Positions 51,760 to 59,787 of a stretch of 64,000 nucleotides of DNA are shown here, piece after piece. How positions within the stretch are numbered: position 1 is the stretch's first letter; each line of letters begins with the position of its first letter. The position numbers were made by a program, and so were the translations under genes. The notes below the pieces were generated by a model. The model was not told where the DNA came from, did no database searches, and was given only the letters and a program-made list of their open reading frames with translations. The DNA comes from Lachnospiraceae bacterium (GTDB taxonomy: Bacteria; Bacillota; Clostridia; Lachnospirales; Lachnospiraceae): positions 5,394,001-5,458,000 of the forward strand of contig AP025576.1 in the NCBI GenBank assembly GCA_022845955.1, written 5' to 3'.

Positions 51760-53925
51760 TTACTCTTTCCCGTAGATCCGGTGCTGTGTCTCTTTCCCAT
51801 CCTTCCAGGAGATATCCACGCATTTTCTTCCCTTGATGCACAGCCCCCTCACATAGCCTTCCTGAAACTGCCGGGGAAGCGCCGGCAGCAGCGACACCCT
51901 GCCTCCTCTGTCCTGTACCAGCATATTGGCAATCCCTGCGGTACCGCCGAAGTTGCCGTCTATCTGGAACGGCGGATGGGCATCCCACAGGTTGGGATAG
52001 GTGGAACGGGTGAGCAGGGTACGCAGGTATTCATAGGCTTTCTCTCCATCCCGGAGTACGGCAAACAGATTAATGATCCAGGCACAGCTCCACCCGGTAT
52101 GGCCGCCGCCGTTTTCCAGCCGGTGCATAAGGGATACCCGGCAGGCTTCCGTAAGCTTTTCATCCCCGGCAAACAGCTCCGAAGGGAATAAACCGTATAG
52201 GTGGGATGCATGGCGGTGCCCGGGCTCCGGCTCTTCGTATTCTTCATGCCATTCCAGAAGCTGTCCGAAGCTTCCCGTACGGAAAGGGGCAAGGCGGGGC
52301 AGCTTCTCCCGGATTTCGTGGTAAAGCACATCCTGGGTACCCAGAATCTCACAGATCTTACAGTAATGGGTGAACACCTCTTTAACGATTGCCATATCCA
52401 TGGAGGACGCATAGGTTACACCGGTGGTCCGCCCGTCCGGTAGACGGAACTGGTTTTCCGGAGAGGTGGAAGGGCAGGTTACCCATTCCCCCTGGTATTC
52501 CACCAGCCAGTCATTGAGAAAGAGCGCAGATTCCCGGATGACGGGGGCTGCCGTATCCCTAAGATAATCCTCATCCCCGCTGTATTCATAGGCCCGGAAA
52601 ATTTCCTGGGTCAGCCAGGCCCCGCCCATAGGCCAGAAAGCCCAGTTTACACAGCCGTCTCCTCCTGCCGTTTCTCCGGGGAGCAGGCCCACAGGGCTGG
52701 TGTTCCCCCAGTAATCCACATTATGGTGGGCTACGCTTCCTCTGCAATGATAATTGACTGCAGCTGTTTTCTTTCCTTCCCCGCACACCTTTTCCACAAA
52801 ACGGATATACGGCTCCAGACATTCCTCCAGGTTACAGCTCAGGGCATGCCAATAATTCATCTGGGTATTGATATTAATGGTCCAGTTGCTGCTCCAGGGC
52901 GCACGCAGCTCCCAGCTCCAGATTCCCTGCAGATTGGCAGGCAGGCTCCCTTTCCGGGAGGACGCAATGAGCAGGTATCTCCCATATTGGAAATACAGGG
53001 CGTAAAGTCCGTTATCCGTTTCCCCTTTCTTCAACCGCTCCAGACGTTCGTCCGTGGGAAGCGCTTTCTGTTCTCCCAGATACAGCTCCACTTTATCATA
53101 AATCTTGCGGTAATCCCGGATATGCTCTTCCTTCAGGACTTCATAATCTGCATTTTCCCCTGCTGTCTCCCGCTTCATGGCAGAAAGCATCAGTACGCAG
53201 CGGGAAGCTTCCGCGATATGGATCTTGTCTCCCTCTTCTGTGATACGGCCGTCGCAGTCCAGCACACGGACCGCCGCCTCCACATGCATTCCCCGGGTTC
53301 CCTGGATGACGGAAGTCTCCCGCAGGGGGACATAAGAGGGATCCACATGCTCCGGGCACTGTCCCGTAATCTGCAGCGCACGGTTTTCCGCCTTCACCGA
53401 AACGCACAGCCGGGAGTCAAAGGATGCAGTAAAACCCAGAATCGGTTTGTCCGCCGTAAGCTGGACAAAAATAGCCTTTGCCGGGTAGCTGGCAAAATAT
53501 TCCCGTTCATATTTCACTCCGCCGCAGGTGTAGGAAACCCGGGCCACCGCACGTTCCAGATCCAGCTCCCTCCTGTATGCCTCCGCGTTTTCCCCACCGC
53601 CGCCTTCCCGGGCAAACTGCAGCAGCAGATTCCCCAGGGGCAGATAGGACTCGTTGTATTCTCCAAGCATATTATTTTGAATCAGCCGTTCCGCTTCCTT
53701 GTTTTTCCCGGAAAAAACAAGCCTGCGCACTTCCTCCAGGCAGGCCGCGGCCTTTTCGTTATTCTTATCCTGATAATAGCCCGACCACAGGCTTTCTTCA
53801 TTCAGTCCCAGGACTTCCTCCCCGACGCCTCCCATAATCATGGCCCCGAAGCTGCCGTTTCCGATAGGCAGGCTCTCTTCCTGGCACCGGGCGCTTTTTT
53901 GATACCAAAGCAGCATATCCTTCAT
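51760..53925 (-). CDS. GH95-family alpha-L-fucosidase-like glycosidase
   Basis: A 721-residue cytoplasmic enzyme. The N-terminal GH95 block reads KSARCQEESLPIGNGSFGAM, MGGVGEEVLGLNEESLWSG. The (alpha/alpha)6 domain has NLQGIWSWELRAPWSSNWTI, NINTQMNYWHALSCNLEECL and CPSTSPENQF, which hold the substrate-binding Asn pair and the catalytic acid region. GH95 members act on alpha-1,2-L-fucosides or alpha-L-galactosides by inversion. The region joining the two halves is shorter than usual and no signal peptide is present. It precedes the broken M55 gene. Confidence 0.88.
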   Translation of the reverse strand: MKDMLLWYQKSARCQEESLPIGNGSFGAMIMGGVGEEVLGLNEESLWSGYYQDKNNEKAAACLEEVRRLVFSGKNKEAERLIQNNMLGEYNESYLPLGNLLLQFAREGGGGENAEAYRRELDLERAVARVSYTCGGVKYEREYFASYPAKAIFVQLTADKPILGFTASFDSRLCVSVKAENRALQITGQCPEHVDPSYVPLRETSVIQGTRGMHVEAAVRVLDCDGRITEEGDKIHIAEASRCVLMLSAMKRETAGENADYEVLKEEHIRDYRKIYDKVELYLGEQKALPTDERLERLKKGETDNGLYALYFQYGRYLLIASSRKGSLPANLQGIWSWELRAPWSSNWTININTQMNYWHALSCNLEECLEPYIRFVEKVCGEGKKTAAVNYHCRGSVAHHNVDYWGNTSPVGLLPGETAGGDGCVNWAFWPMGGAWLTQEIFRAYEYSGDEDYLRDTAAPVIRESALFLNDWLVEYQGEWVTCPSTSPENQFRLPDGRTTGVTYASSMDMAIVKEVFTHYCKICEILGTQDVLYHEIREKLPRLAPFRTGSFGQLLEWHEEYEEPEPGHRHASHLYGLFPSELFAGDEKLTEACRVSLMHRLENGGGHTGWSCAWIINLFAVLRDGEKAYEYLRTLLTRSTYPNLWDAHPPFQIDGNFGGTAGIANMLVQDRGGRVSLLPALPRQFQEGYVRGLCIKGRKCVDISWKDGKETQHRIYGKE

Positions 53926-54020
53926 TTTTTTCCTCTCTTTCCTTAGGAGCTGTCACGGCAGTTTCCTAACCACAGGGCGGCGGCACAAGGGGCCGTGAAC
54001 AGCAATAAAACCTTACTTGT

Positions 54021-57000
54021 TCAGACACGCAGAATTTCCATCAGCTCTTCCCTGGTAAAGGAGGCCGTTCCCATTTCCTCTCCTCCCAGAATCTGGTCTG
54101 CCAGCTCTTTCTTTTTCTCCTGAAGCTCCACGATCTTTTCTTCTATCGTCCCTTTGGCAATCAGCTTGTATACCGTCACCACATTCTTCTGGCCGATGCG
54201 GTGCGCCCGATCGGTGGCCTGGTTCTGGACCGCCGCATTCCACCAGGGATCAAAGTGGATGACAATATCCGCCGCCGTCAGATTCAGCCCGGTTCCCCCC
54301 GCCTTCAAAGATATGCAGAACACCTGGGTTTCCTCTTTGTTAAAGCGTTCCACCAGCTCCATTCGTTTCAGCTTCGGCGTACTCCCGTCCAGGGCATAAA
54401 AGCTGATTTTCTCCTGAAGCAGCCCCTGTTTCAGCCGTTCCAGCATGGAGGTGAACTGGGAAAAAAGCAGGATTTTATGTCCGCCCTCCACCGCATTGCG
54501 TATCAGCTCCATGCAAAGCCGGGTCTTGGCCGAGTCTCCCGCATAGCCTTCAAACAACAGGGCCGGATCGCAGCAGATCTGCCGCAGCTTGGTAAGCTCT
54601 GCCAGCACCTGGATCTGCGCGCCGGCAAATTCCTGCTCCGTCTGTTTGGAAAGGATTGCCAGAAGCCGCTGTACATGGGCATCATACAGGCTGCTTTGCT
54701 CCCCTTCCAGAACAGCCACCATATGTTTCTCGATTTTATCCGGCAGATCCGTGAGCACATCCTTTTTCAGCCTCCGAAGGACAAAGGGACGGATCATCCG
54801 GTGCAGGCGCGCCGCCGTCTCTTCCTCCCTTCCGGTCACAATGGGAGTTTCCAGCTCCTCCCGGAAACGGCTGTAGGAAAAAAGGAATCCCGGCATGAGG
54901 AAATCGAAAATACTCCAAAGCTCGCTGAGACGGTTTTCCACCGGCGTACCGGTGAGGGCCAGCCGAAAGTCCGCGGTGATCTGTTTTACCGCCCTGGATG
55001 CCTGGGTGGCATGGTTTTTGATAAACTGGGCCTCATCTATTACCTCACAGGCAAAGCTTATTTTTTCATAAAGCAGGACATCCCGCCGCAGAAGGTCATA
55101 AGAGGTGATTATCACGCCCTTTCCGTCCTTCTCTGCCCTTCGCAGGAGAGCCTCCCGTTCCCCGGCATTTCCGGCGGCCGTGTACACGGGAAGGGCCGGG
55201 GAAAAACGTTCCAGCTCGCTTTTCCAGTTATAAACAAGGGAAGCGGGGCACACGATCAGCCAGGGCTTTCCCGGTTTTCCCCCGCTTTCCTTCCATTCCG
55301 AAAGGAGGAAGGCTATGACCTGCAGGGTTTTCCCTAGCCCCATATCGTCTGCCAGAATGCCGCCGAAACCGTTGGCTTTCAGGGTTTTAATCCATAAAAA
55401 GCCCTGCTTCTGGTATCCCCGGAGAATGCTGTCCAGTTCCTGCGGTATCTCAAAATCATTGTCCTCCACTGTTTTCATGTTCCGCACAAGGGAACGGAAG
55501 CTTTTATTTTTCTGCAGGGAAAGACTGCTGTTTTCCTTAAGGCTGTTGTCCAGATACATGGCACGGTAACGGGGAAGCTCCGCTCTGCCGTCCTTTATGG
55601 CAGAATCGGTTAACATAAGATCCTGTTTCAGCCTGCCCAGTGTGCGGAGGCCGTCATCACTCAGATCCACAAAGCTGCCGTTTTTCAGCCGGTAATATTT
55701 CTTGCGCCTGTCATATCTGGACAGGATATCAACCAGCTGATCCACCGGCATTTCTTCCGACTGCAGCGTGAGCTCCAGCAAATCCCCCTCCAGGGATACT
55801 CCTACATTCACATGGGGCGCAGGAAGCACACGCATGCCTCTGACCGCATCGGAAATATACACATCGCAAAGCTCCTGGAGCCGGGGAATCCCCTCCTGAA
55901 GAAACGTGAAAAGCCGATCTTCATCCGCTGAAATCACCATCTGATGCTTATCGGGATCATAAGCATTGAAAAAACCGCCCACCAGCCCCGCCATCTTCAT
56001 CTCTCTGTGGGCGTCCCGCCGGTCCGCCAGATTGAAATTCTCATAAAGATTATGTTTTTCCTCCCCATAGACGGAATACAGTTCACAGGTGAGCAGATCC
56101 CTCTGAGGCGCGTCCAGATAAATCTCAAATACAACTTCTTCCGGAAGGTATTCCTTTGGTACGAAATTCTGCATTTTCACGGAAAAATGCTCCCGGAGCA
56201 CAGGAAGCATATCCCGGACAAAAGCCGGCAGCTCCCCTGCCGCCACATAAAGCCCGTTCTTTCCGAAGCTGTCCATATAGAGAAGGAATTCCCGTATCTC
56301 CTCGATCCGCTCCCTGTCCGTCTTCCAGATAATCCCGCCGTCAAAAAAACAGGCGTATCGTTTTCCGGTCATAAGGGACATGCGCTGCAGCTTTATGGAA
56401 ATCCCGGCTTTGTCCCCATGGATTTCCAGAAGCCGTTCCGGTTCCCCTTCCCTGATTTCCCATTCACAGCTTTCCCCATCCTCCGTCATACCGGAAAGAG
56501 GGGCATTTTCCGCAGCTTCCAGGAAATCGTCCGCCAAATCCCCCGTAATGGTCAGCTCTCTTTTGTATACGGCAGACAGATAATTCCCCATATAGCTGCT
56601 GCCCTTGAGAAGCGTATACTGCAGGAACCGTACCATCGGCCTGCACTCCGGTGCAAAAGCCTCGGGATGATGGTAGAATTCCAGTTCCTTTCCATAGTTC
56701 ACCCGTTCATTGCGGGCAACCGCATTTACAAAATCCCCGATGTTTTTCAGCACATACATCCTTGTGATCCCTATCCGGAATTCCACCTTCATGACCCCTC
56801 CAACCAGTTGGAAAAAAGGTTCCAGCCGTACTTTTCCCAGGATTTCCTGCTGCATCAGGTTCACCTTGTCCCGCATCATATACTGCCCCAGTATTCCGTC
56901 AAAGCCATAGGTCGTGGCGCGGACGGAGGGAATCTGCGCCCTGCTCACGGGCACGGCCCCTGATACCGTCTTACCGGCCTTACGCATATCCAGATACGTA

Positions 57001-57287
57001 AGCAGGACAGCCGTGCAATGCTTACACAGCCCCGCATAATTATAAAAAGCAGGGCATTCACACTCGTATTCCAGAATCTCCCTGTAGTCTTCGTCTATTT
57101 TAATTTTCACTTCATAAAGGTTTCCATGGCTGCCGTTCACACCGGCCTTCATAGAAACCACTTCGAAGCCGTCTTCTTTTTCCTTTGTCCAGTTAAGGTT
57201 TCGCACGGATCCTCTCCGGCTTAATTCTTCCCCTTTTTGAAAGGTGCCCTTATGACATTCCCGACGGATATCTGTCCGGTTAAGCAT
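54021..57287 (-). CDS. SNF2-family helicase with SWIM zinc finger
   Basis: A protein of about 1088 residues. The N-terminal SWIM finger reads CECPAFYNYAGLCKHC (Cx1C…CxH form). A 450-residue SNF2-associated region follows, then the ATPase: Walker A DDMGLGKT, box II DEAQ, LTGTPVENRLSELWSIFDFL, and the helicase C part with LLFSQFTSML and QATDRAHRIGQ. Bacterial SNF2 proteins translocate on double-stranded DNA; the role is unknown. I prefer the start at 57287 (MLNRTDIRRE, GGAGG upstream) to the ATG at 57359, whose extra 24 residues are Pro-rich and lack a ribosome site. It is a lone gene, not in a recognised defence cluster. Confidence 0.88.
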   Translation of the reverse strand: MLNRTDIRRECHKGTFQKGEELSRRGSVRNLNWTKEKEDGFEVVSMKAGVNGSHGNLYEVKIKIDEDYREILEYECECPAFYNYAGLCKHCTAVLLTYLDMRKAGKTVSGAVPVSRAQIPSVRATTYGFDGILGQYMMRDKVNLMQQEILGKVRLEPFFQLVGGVMKVEFRIGITRMYVLKNIGDFVNAVARNERVNYGKELEFYHHPEAFAPECRPMVRFLQYTLLKGSSYMGNYLSAVYKRELTITGDLADDFLEAAENAPLSGMTEDGESCEWEIREGEPERLLEIHGDKAGISIKLQRMSLMTGKRYACFFDGGIIWKTDRERIEEIREFLLYMDSFGKNGLYVAAGELPAFVRDMLPVLREHFSVKMQNFVPKEYLPEEVVFEIYLDAPQRDLLTCELYSVYGEEKHNLYENFNLADRRDAHREMKMAGLVGGFFNAYDPDKHQMVISADEDRLFTFLQEGIPRLQELCDVYISDAVRGMRVLPAPHVNVGVSLEGDLLELTLQSEEMPVDQLVDILSRYDRRKKYYRLKNGSFVDLSDDGLRTLGRLKQDLMLTDSAIKDGRAELPRYRAMYLDNSLKENSSLSLQKNKSFRSLVRNMKTVEDNDFEIPQELDSILRGYQKQGFLWIKTLKANGFGGILADDMGLGKTLQVIAFLLSEWKESGGKPGKPWLIVCPASLVYNWKSELERFSPALPVYTAAGNAGEREALLRRAEKDGKGVIITSYDLLRRDVLLYEKISFACEVIDEAQFIKNHATQASRAVKQITADFRLALTGTPVENRLSELWSIFDFLMPGFLFSYSRFREELETPIVTGREEETAARLHRMIRPFVLRRLKKDVLTDLPDKIEKHMVAVLEGEQSSLYDAHVQRLLAILSKQTEQEFAGAQIQVLAELTKLRQICCDPALLFEGYAGDSAKTRLCMELIRNAVEGGHKILLFSQFTSMLERLKQGLLQEKISFYALDGSTPKLKRMELVERFNKEETQVFCISLKAGGTGLNLTAADIVIHFDPWWNAAVQNQATDRAHRIGQKNVVTVYKLIAKGTIEEKIVELQEKKKELADQILGGEEMGTASFTREELMEILRV

Positions 57288-57567
57288 ATTCTCGGTTTCC
57301 TCCGCTGTCCTTGTGTTTTTCCCGTCCGGTCCCGGTACAGGATGAACCGGGTTAATCATATCATTTTTTTCGGGAAATATCTATAAAAAATGTATCACGG
57401 GAGGGTTGATATTATGTTATGTTGCAGGCGGAATATAAAAAACACAAAAAATAGGTGTTCTCCGCAGTGAGAAACGGATATAATTGAGAGGCAGCCGAAG
57501 GCATAGGCGCAGGAGTTTTTTCCTGATGCCTTCAGTTAACCCGCGGGAATAAGGAGCGACGATTTCT

Positions 57568-58269
57568 ATGGACGGCAGGATTTTGCTTGTGGATGATGAA
57601 AAGGATATTGTGGATCTGCTGGAAGAGGTTTTGGGGAAGGATGGGTTTTCATGTGTGGAGAAGGCATATTGCGGGATGGACGCCATCAGGATGTGCAGGG
57701 AATTTTGTCCGGATATTGTGATTCTGGATGTGATGCTTCCAGATCTGGACGGCCTGGAGGTTTGTAAGAAAATACGGGAATTTTCTTATTGTTCTGTTCT
57801 TTTCCTTTCTTCACGGAACGATGATATTGATAAAATCCTGGGACTGGCCTGCGGAGGGGATGATTACATTACCAAGCCCTTCAGCCCGCGGGAGGTGGTT
57901 TACCGTGTCAGGGCGCAGCTGAGGAGGCAGCAGTATCAGTCCGCTTCTTCCCGGGACACAGGTCTTCTGGCGGCAGGCCCGCTGACTCTGGACAGAGAAA
58001 GCGGACGTGCCTATAAGGAAGGGCGGGAACTGTGCCTGACAGGACGGGAATTTCTGCTGCTGGCCTGTCTGATGGAGCATGCGGACCGGATTCTCAGTAA
58101 GGAACAGCTTTATGAGCAGGTTTGGGGGGAATACAGCAGTATCTGTGACAATACGATAATGGTCCACATCCGGCATCTGCGTGAAAAGATAGAGGACACG
58201 CCCTCTGATCCACGGCAGCTTGTTACGGTAAAGGGACTGGGTTATAAGTTAAAGAAAAGGATGGGATAA
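57568..58269 (+). CDS. OmpR-family response regulator
   Basis: A 233-residue regulator. The receiver has the acidic pair (VDDEKD, residues 8-13), the phosphorylated Asp54 in VILDVMLPD, and Lys in DYITKPFSPREV. The C-terminal winged helix is typical of OmpR/PhoB (LTGREFLLLACLMEHADRIL, VWGEYSSICDNTIMVHIRHL). It is followed six bases later by its histidine kinase and then by an ABC transporter, the Bce/Vra-like layout for antimicrobial peptide response. TTAAGGTT boxes after the kinase gene are its likely target. Confidence 0.95.
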   Translation: MDGRILLVDDEKDIVDLLEEVLGKDGFSCVEKAYCGMDAIRMCREFCPDIVILDVMLPDLDGLEVCKKIREFSYCSVLFLSSRNDDIDKILGLACGGDDYITKPFSPREVVYRVRAQLRRQQYQSASSRDTGLLAAGPLTLDRESGRAYKEGRELCLTGREFLLLACLMEHADRILSKEQLYEQVWGEYSSICDNTIMVHIRHLREKIEDTPSDPRQLVTVKGLGYKLKKRMG

Positions 58270-58275
58270 GGCGAG

Positions 58276-59688
58276 ATGAACAGCTCCGGTTACCGTACGG
58301 TTTTTCATATTTACCTGATTTTTTTCCTGTCGTTTACAGGGGCGCTGGCGGCGGCATTCGTACTATTTTTCCTGCTCTTTTCACTGCGCAGGCCGGATGG
58401 GACTCTGGTAAGGAGTGACTGGCCCGCCGCGTTTACGGAACAGTTCCGGGAGCAGATCGTTATTTCGGACGGACAGCCGCAGCTGCGTCAGGCGGGAATG
58501 AGGCTATTGCAGGAAGAAGGCGTCGGGCTGCAGATCCTGGACGAATCCGGCCGGGAGCTTTACAGCTTCCGGAAGCCGGAGCAGGCGCCTGACATCTATT
58601 CTGCCCCGGATTTGCTGCTGCTTTCCGGAGAAGGACGGATACGGGAGGGGCAGGGCAGCTGTTTCGCCGCTTCGGTATCGGAAAACGGCAGGGACTATTG
58701 TTATCTCCTCCATTTTCCCATGAAAGTTTCCAAAACCACCATGTATCTGAACGGTCTGCGGTTCACCGGCGGAAAAACGGTTATCCTGACTGCTGCCGGC
58801 GTGCTTTTTCTCGTTGTGCTGTTTTCGGGGCTTGCTTATGGTGTCTTTACCACCCATAGTATGAAGCGGCTGACCGTCTCCGTGGAGGAAATTGCAACCC
58901 GCAGCTACCTGCCGGTAAAAAGCGGGGGCGCTTTTCGTGATCTCTATGACAGCCTGAACGCCCTGGATCGGGAAATCCGTGCCGGTGACCGGCTGCGGGA
59001 GCAGACCGATACCATGAGGGAGGAATGGATAGCCAATATCACCCATGACCTGAAAACGCCCCTCTCCCCTGTCCGGGGCTATGCGGAGCTTATGCAGGAC
59101 GGCTCCCCGCTCAAAGAGGAGCAGCGCCGGCAATATGCGCGGATCATCCTGAAAAACACTTCGTATATGGAAACCCTCATCGATGATCTGAAGCTGACCT
59201 ACCAGCTGAAAAACGGCATGATCCCTCTAAAGAAGGAAGAACAGAACCTGGTCCGTTTTCTCCGGGAACTGGTCATCGACATCCTGAACACCCCCGAATA
59301 TGAGCAGCGCCTTATCCACTTTGAGACCGCCGGGGATACGCTCCTTTTTTCCTTTGATTCCACTCTCCTTACCAGAGCGTTCCGGAATCTCATCCTGAAT
59401 GCCTTTCTCCATGGTGAGCCGGATACCCAGGTGTCCCTGCATATCAGCAGGGAGGGCAATACCCAACTTATCCTTGTATCCGACGACGGGAGGGGGATTC
59501 CCGAACAAGATCTGGAGAACGTCTTCTGCCGCTATTACCGGGGGACCGGTGCCGGTGCAAAACCGGAAGGGAGCGGCCTGGGGCTTGCCATCGCTCAAAA
59601 CATCGTACAACTGCACGGCGGCACCATTTCCGTTTCCAGCCGTCCGGGGGAAGGGACCTCTTTCCGTATCTGTTTCCCCTTGTCTTAA
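58276..59688 (+). CDS. Sensor histidine kinase with HAMP-type linker
   Basis: A 470-residue membrane kinase. Two membrane helices (about 10-37 and 168-190) enclose an extracellular sensor region of roughly 130 residues. A HAMP-like linker leads to the H box ITHDLKTPLSPVRGYAELMQ with His257. The ATP-binding domain shows N box NLILNAFLHG, G1 VSDDGRGIPEQDLE and G2 GSGLGLAIAQNIVQLHGG. It partners the response regulator directly upstream. The extracellular domain is larger than in intramembrane BceS-type sensors, so it probably senses a ligand itself. Confidence 0.95.
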   Translation: MNSSGYRTVFHIYLIFFLSFTGALAAAFVLFFLLFSLRRPDGTLVRSDWPAAFTEQFREQIVISDGQPQLRQAGMRLLQEEGVGLQILDESGRELYSFRKPEQAPDIYSAPDLLLLSGEGRIREGQGSCFAASVSENGRDYCYLLHFPMKVSKTTMYLNGLRFTGGKTVILTAAGVLFLVVLFSGLAYGVFTTHSMKRLTVSVEEIATRSYLPVKSGGAFRDLYDSLNALDREIRAGDRLREQTDTMREEWIANITHDLKTPLSPVRGYAELMQDGSPLKEEQRRQYARIILKNTSYMETLIDDLKLTYQLKNGMIPLKKEEQNLVRFLRELVIDILNTPEYEQRLIHFETAGDTLLFSFDSTLLTRAFRNLILNAFLHGEPDTQVSLHISREGNTQLILVSDDGRGIPEQDLENVFCRYYRGTGAGAKPEGSGLGLAIAQNIVQLHGGTISVSSRPGEGTSFRICFPLS

Positions 59689-59724
59689 GGTTAATTAAGG
59701 TTGCCTGAAAATGTAGTTAAGGTT
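59685..59724 (+). promoter_or_regulatory. Three TTAAGGTT response-regulator boxes
   Basis: TTAAGGTT occurs at 59685-59692, 59695-59702 and 59717-59724. The first pair is spaced 10 bp and includes the kinase stop codon; the third lies 18 bp before TATGAT (59743-59748), a possible -10 box. Direct repeats of this kind are typical OmpR-family targets, so the ABC genes probably have their own regulated promoter. Confidence 0.7.
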
Positions 59725-59765
59725 GGCCGTTTATCATGTTCCTATGATAACCGTCAACCTTTTTT
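59719..59765 (+). terminator. Terminator between the kinase and ABC genes
   Basis: AAGGTTGGCCGTTTATCAT pairs with ATGATAACCGTCAACCTT around a 6-base loop, with small internal mismatches, and is followed by TTTTTT. It overlaps the third response-regulator box and the -10 box of the ABC promoter. Confidence 0.8.
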
Positions 59766-59787
59766 CGCATCGTAAGGAGGTGCAACC

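Noticed and set aside
54201-55337. 378-codon plus-strand frame
   Set aside because: Antisense to the helicase domain of the SNF2 gene, whose motifs are all intact.
54021-57287. SNF2 helicase as part of a DISARM or other phage-defence system
   Set aside because: Neighbours are a GH95 glycosidase and a two-component system. No methyltransferase, PLD nuclease or DUF1998 protein is nearby, and the SWIM plus SNF2-associated layout is that of the widespread housekeeping-like family.
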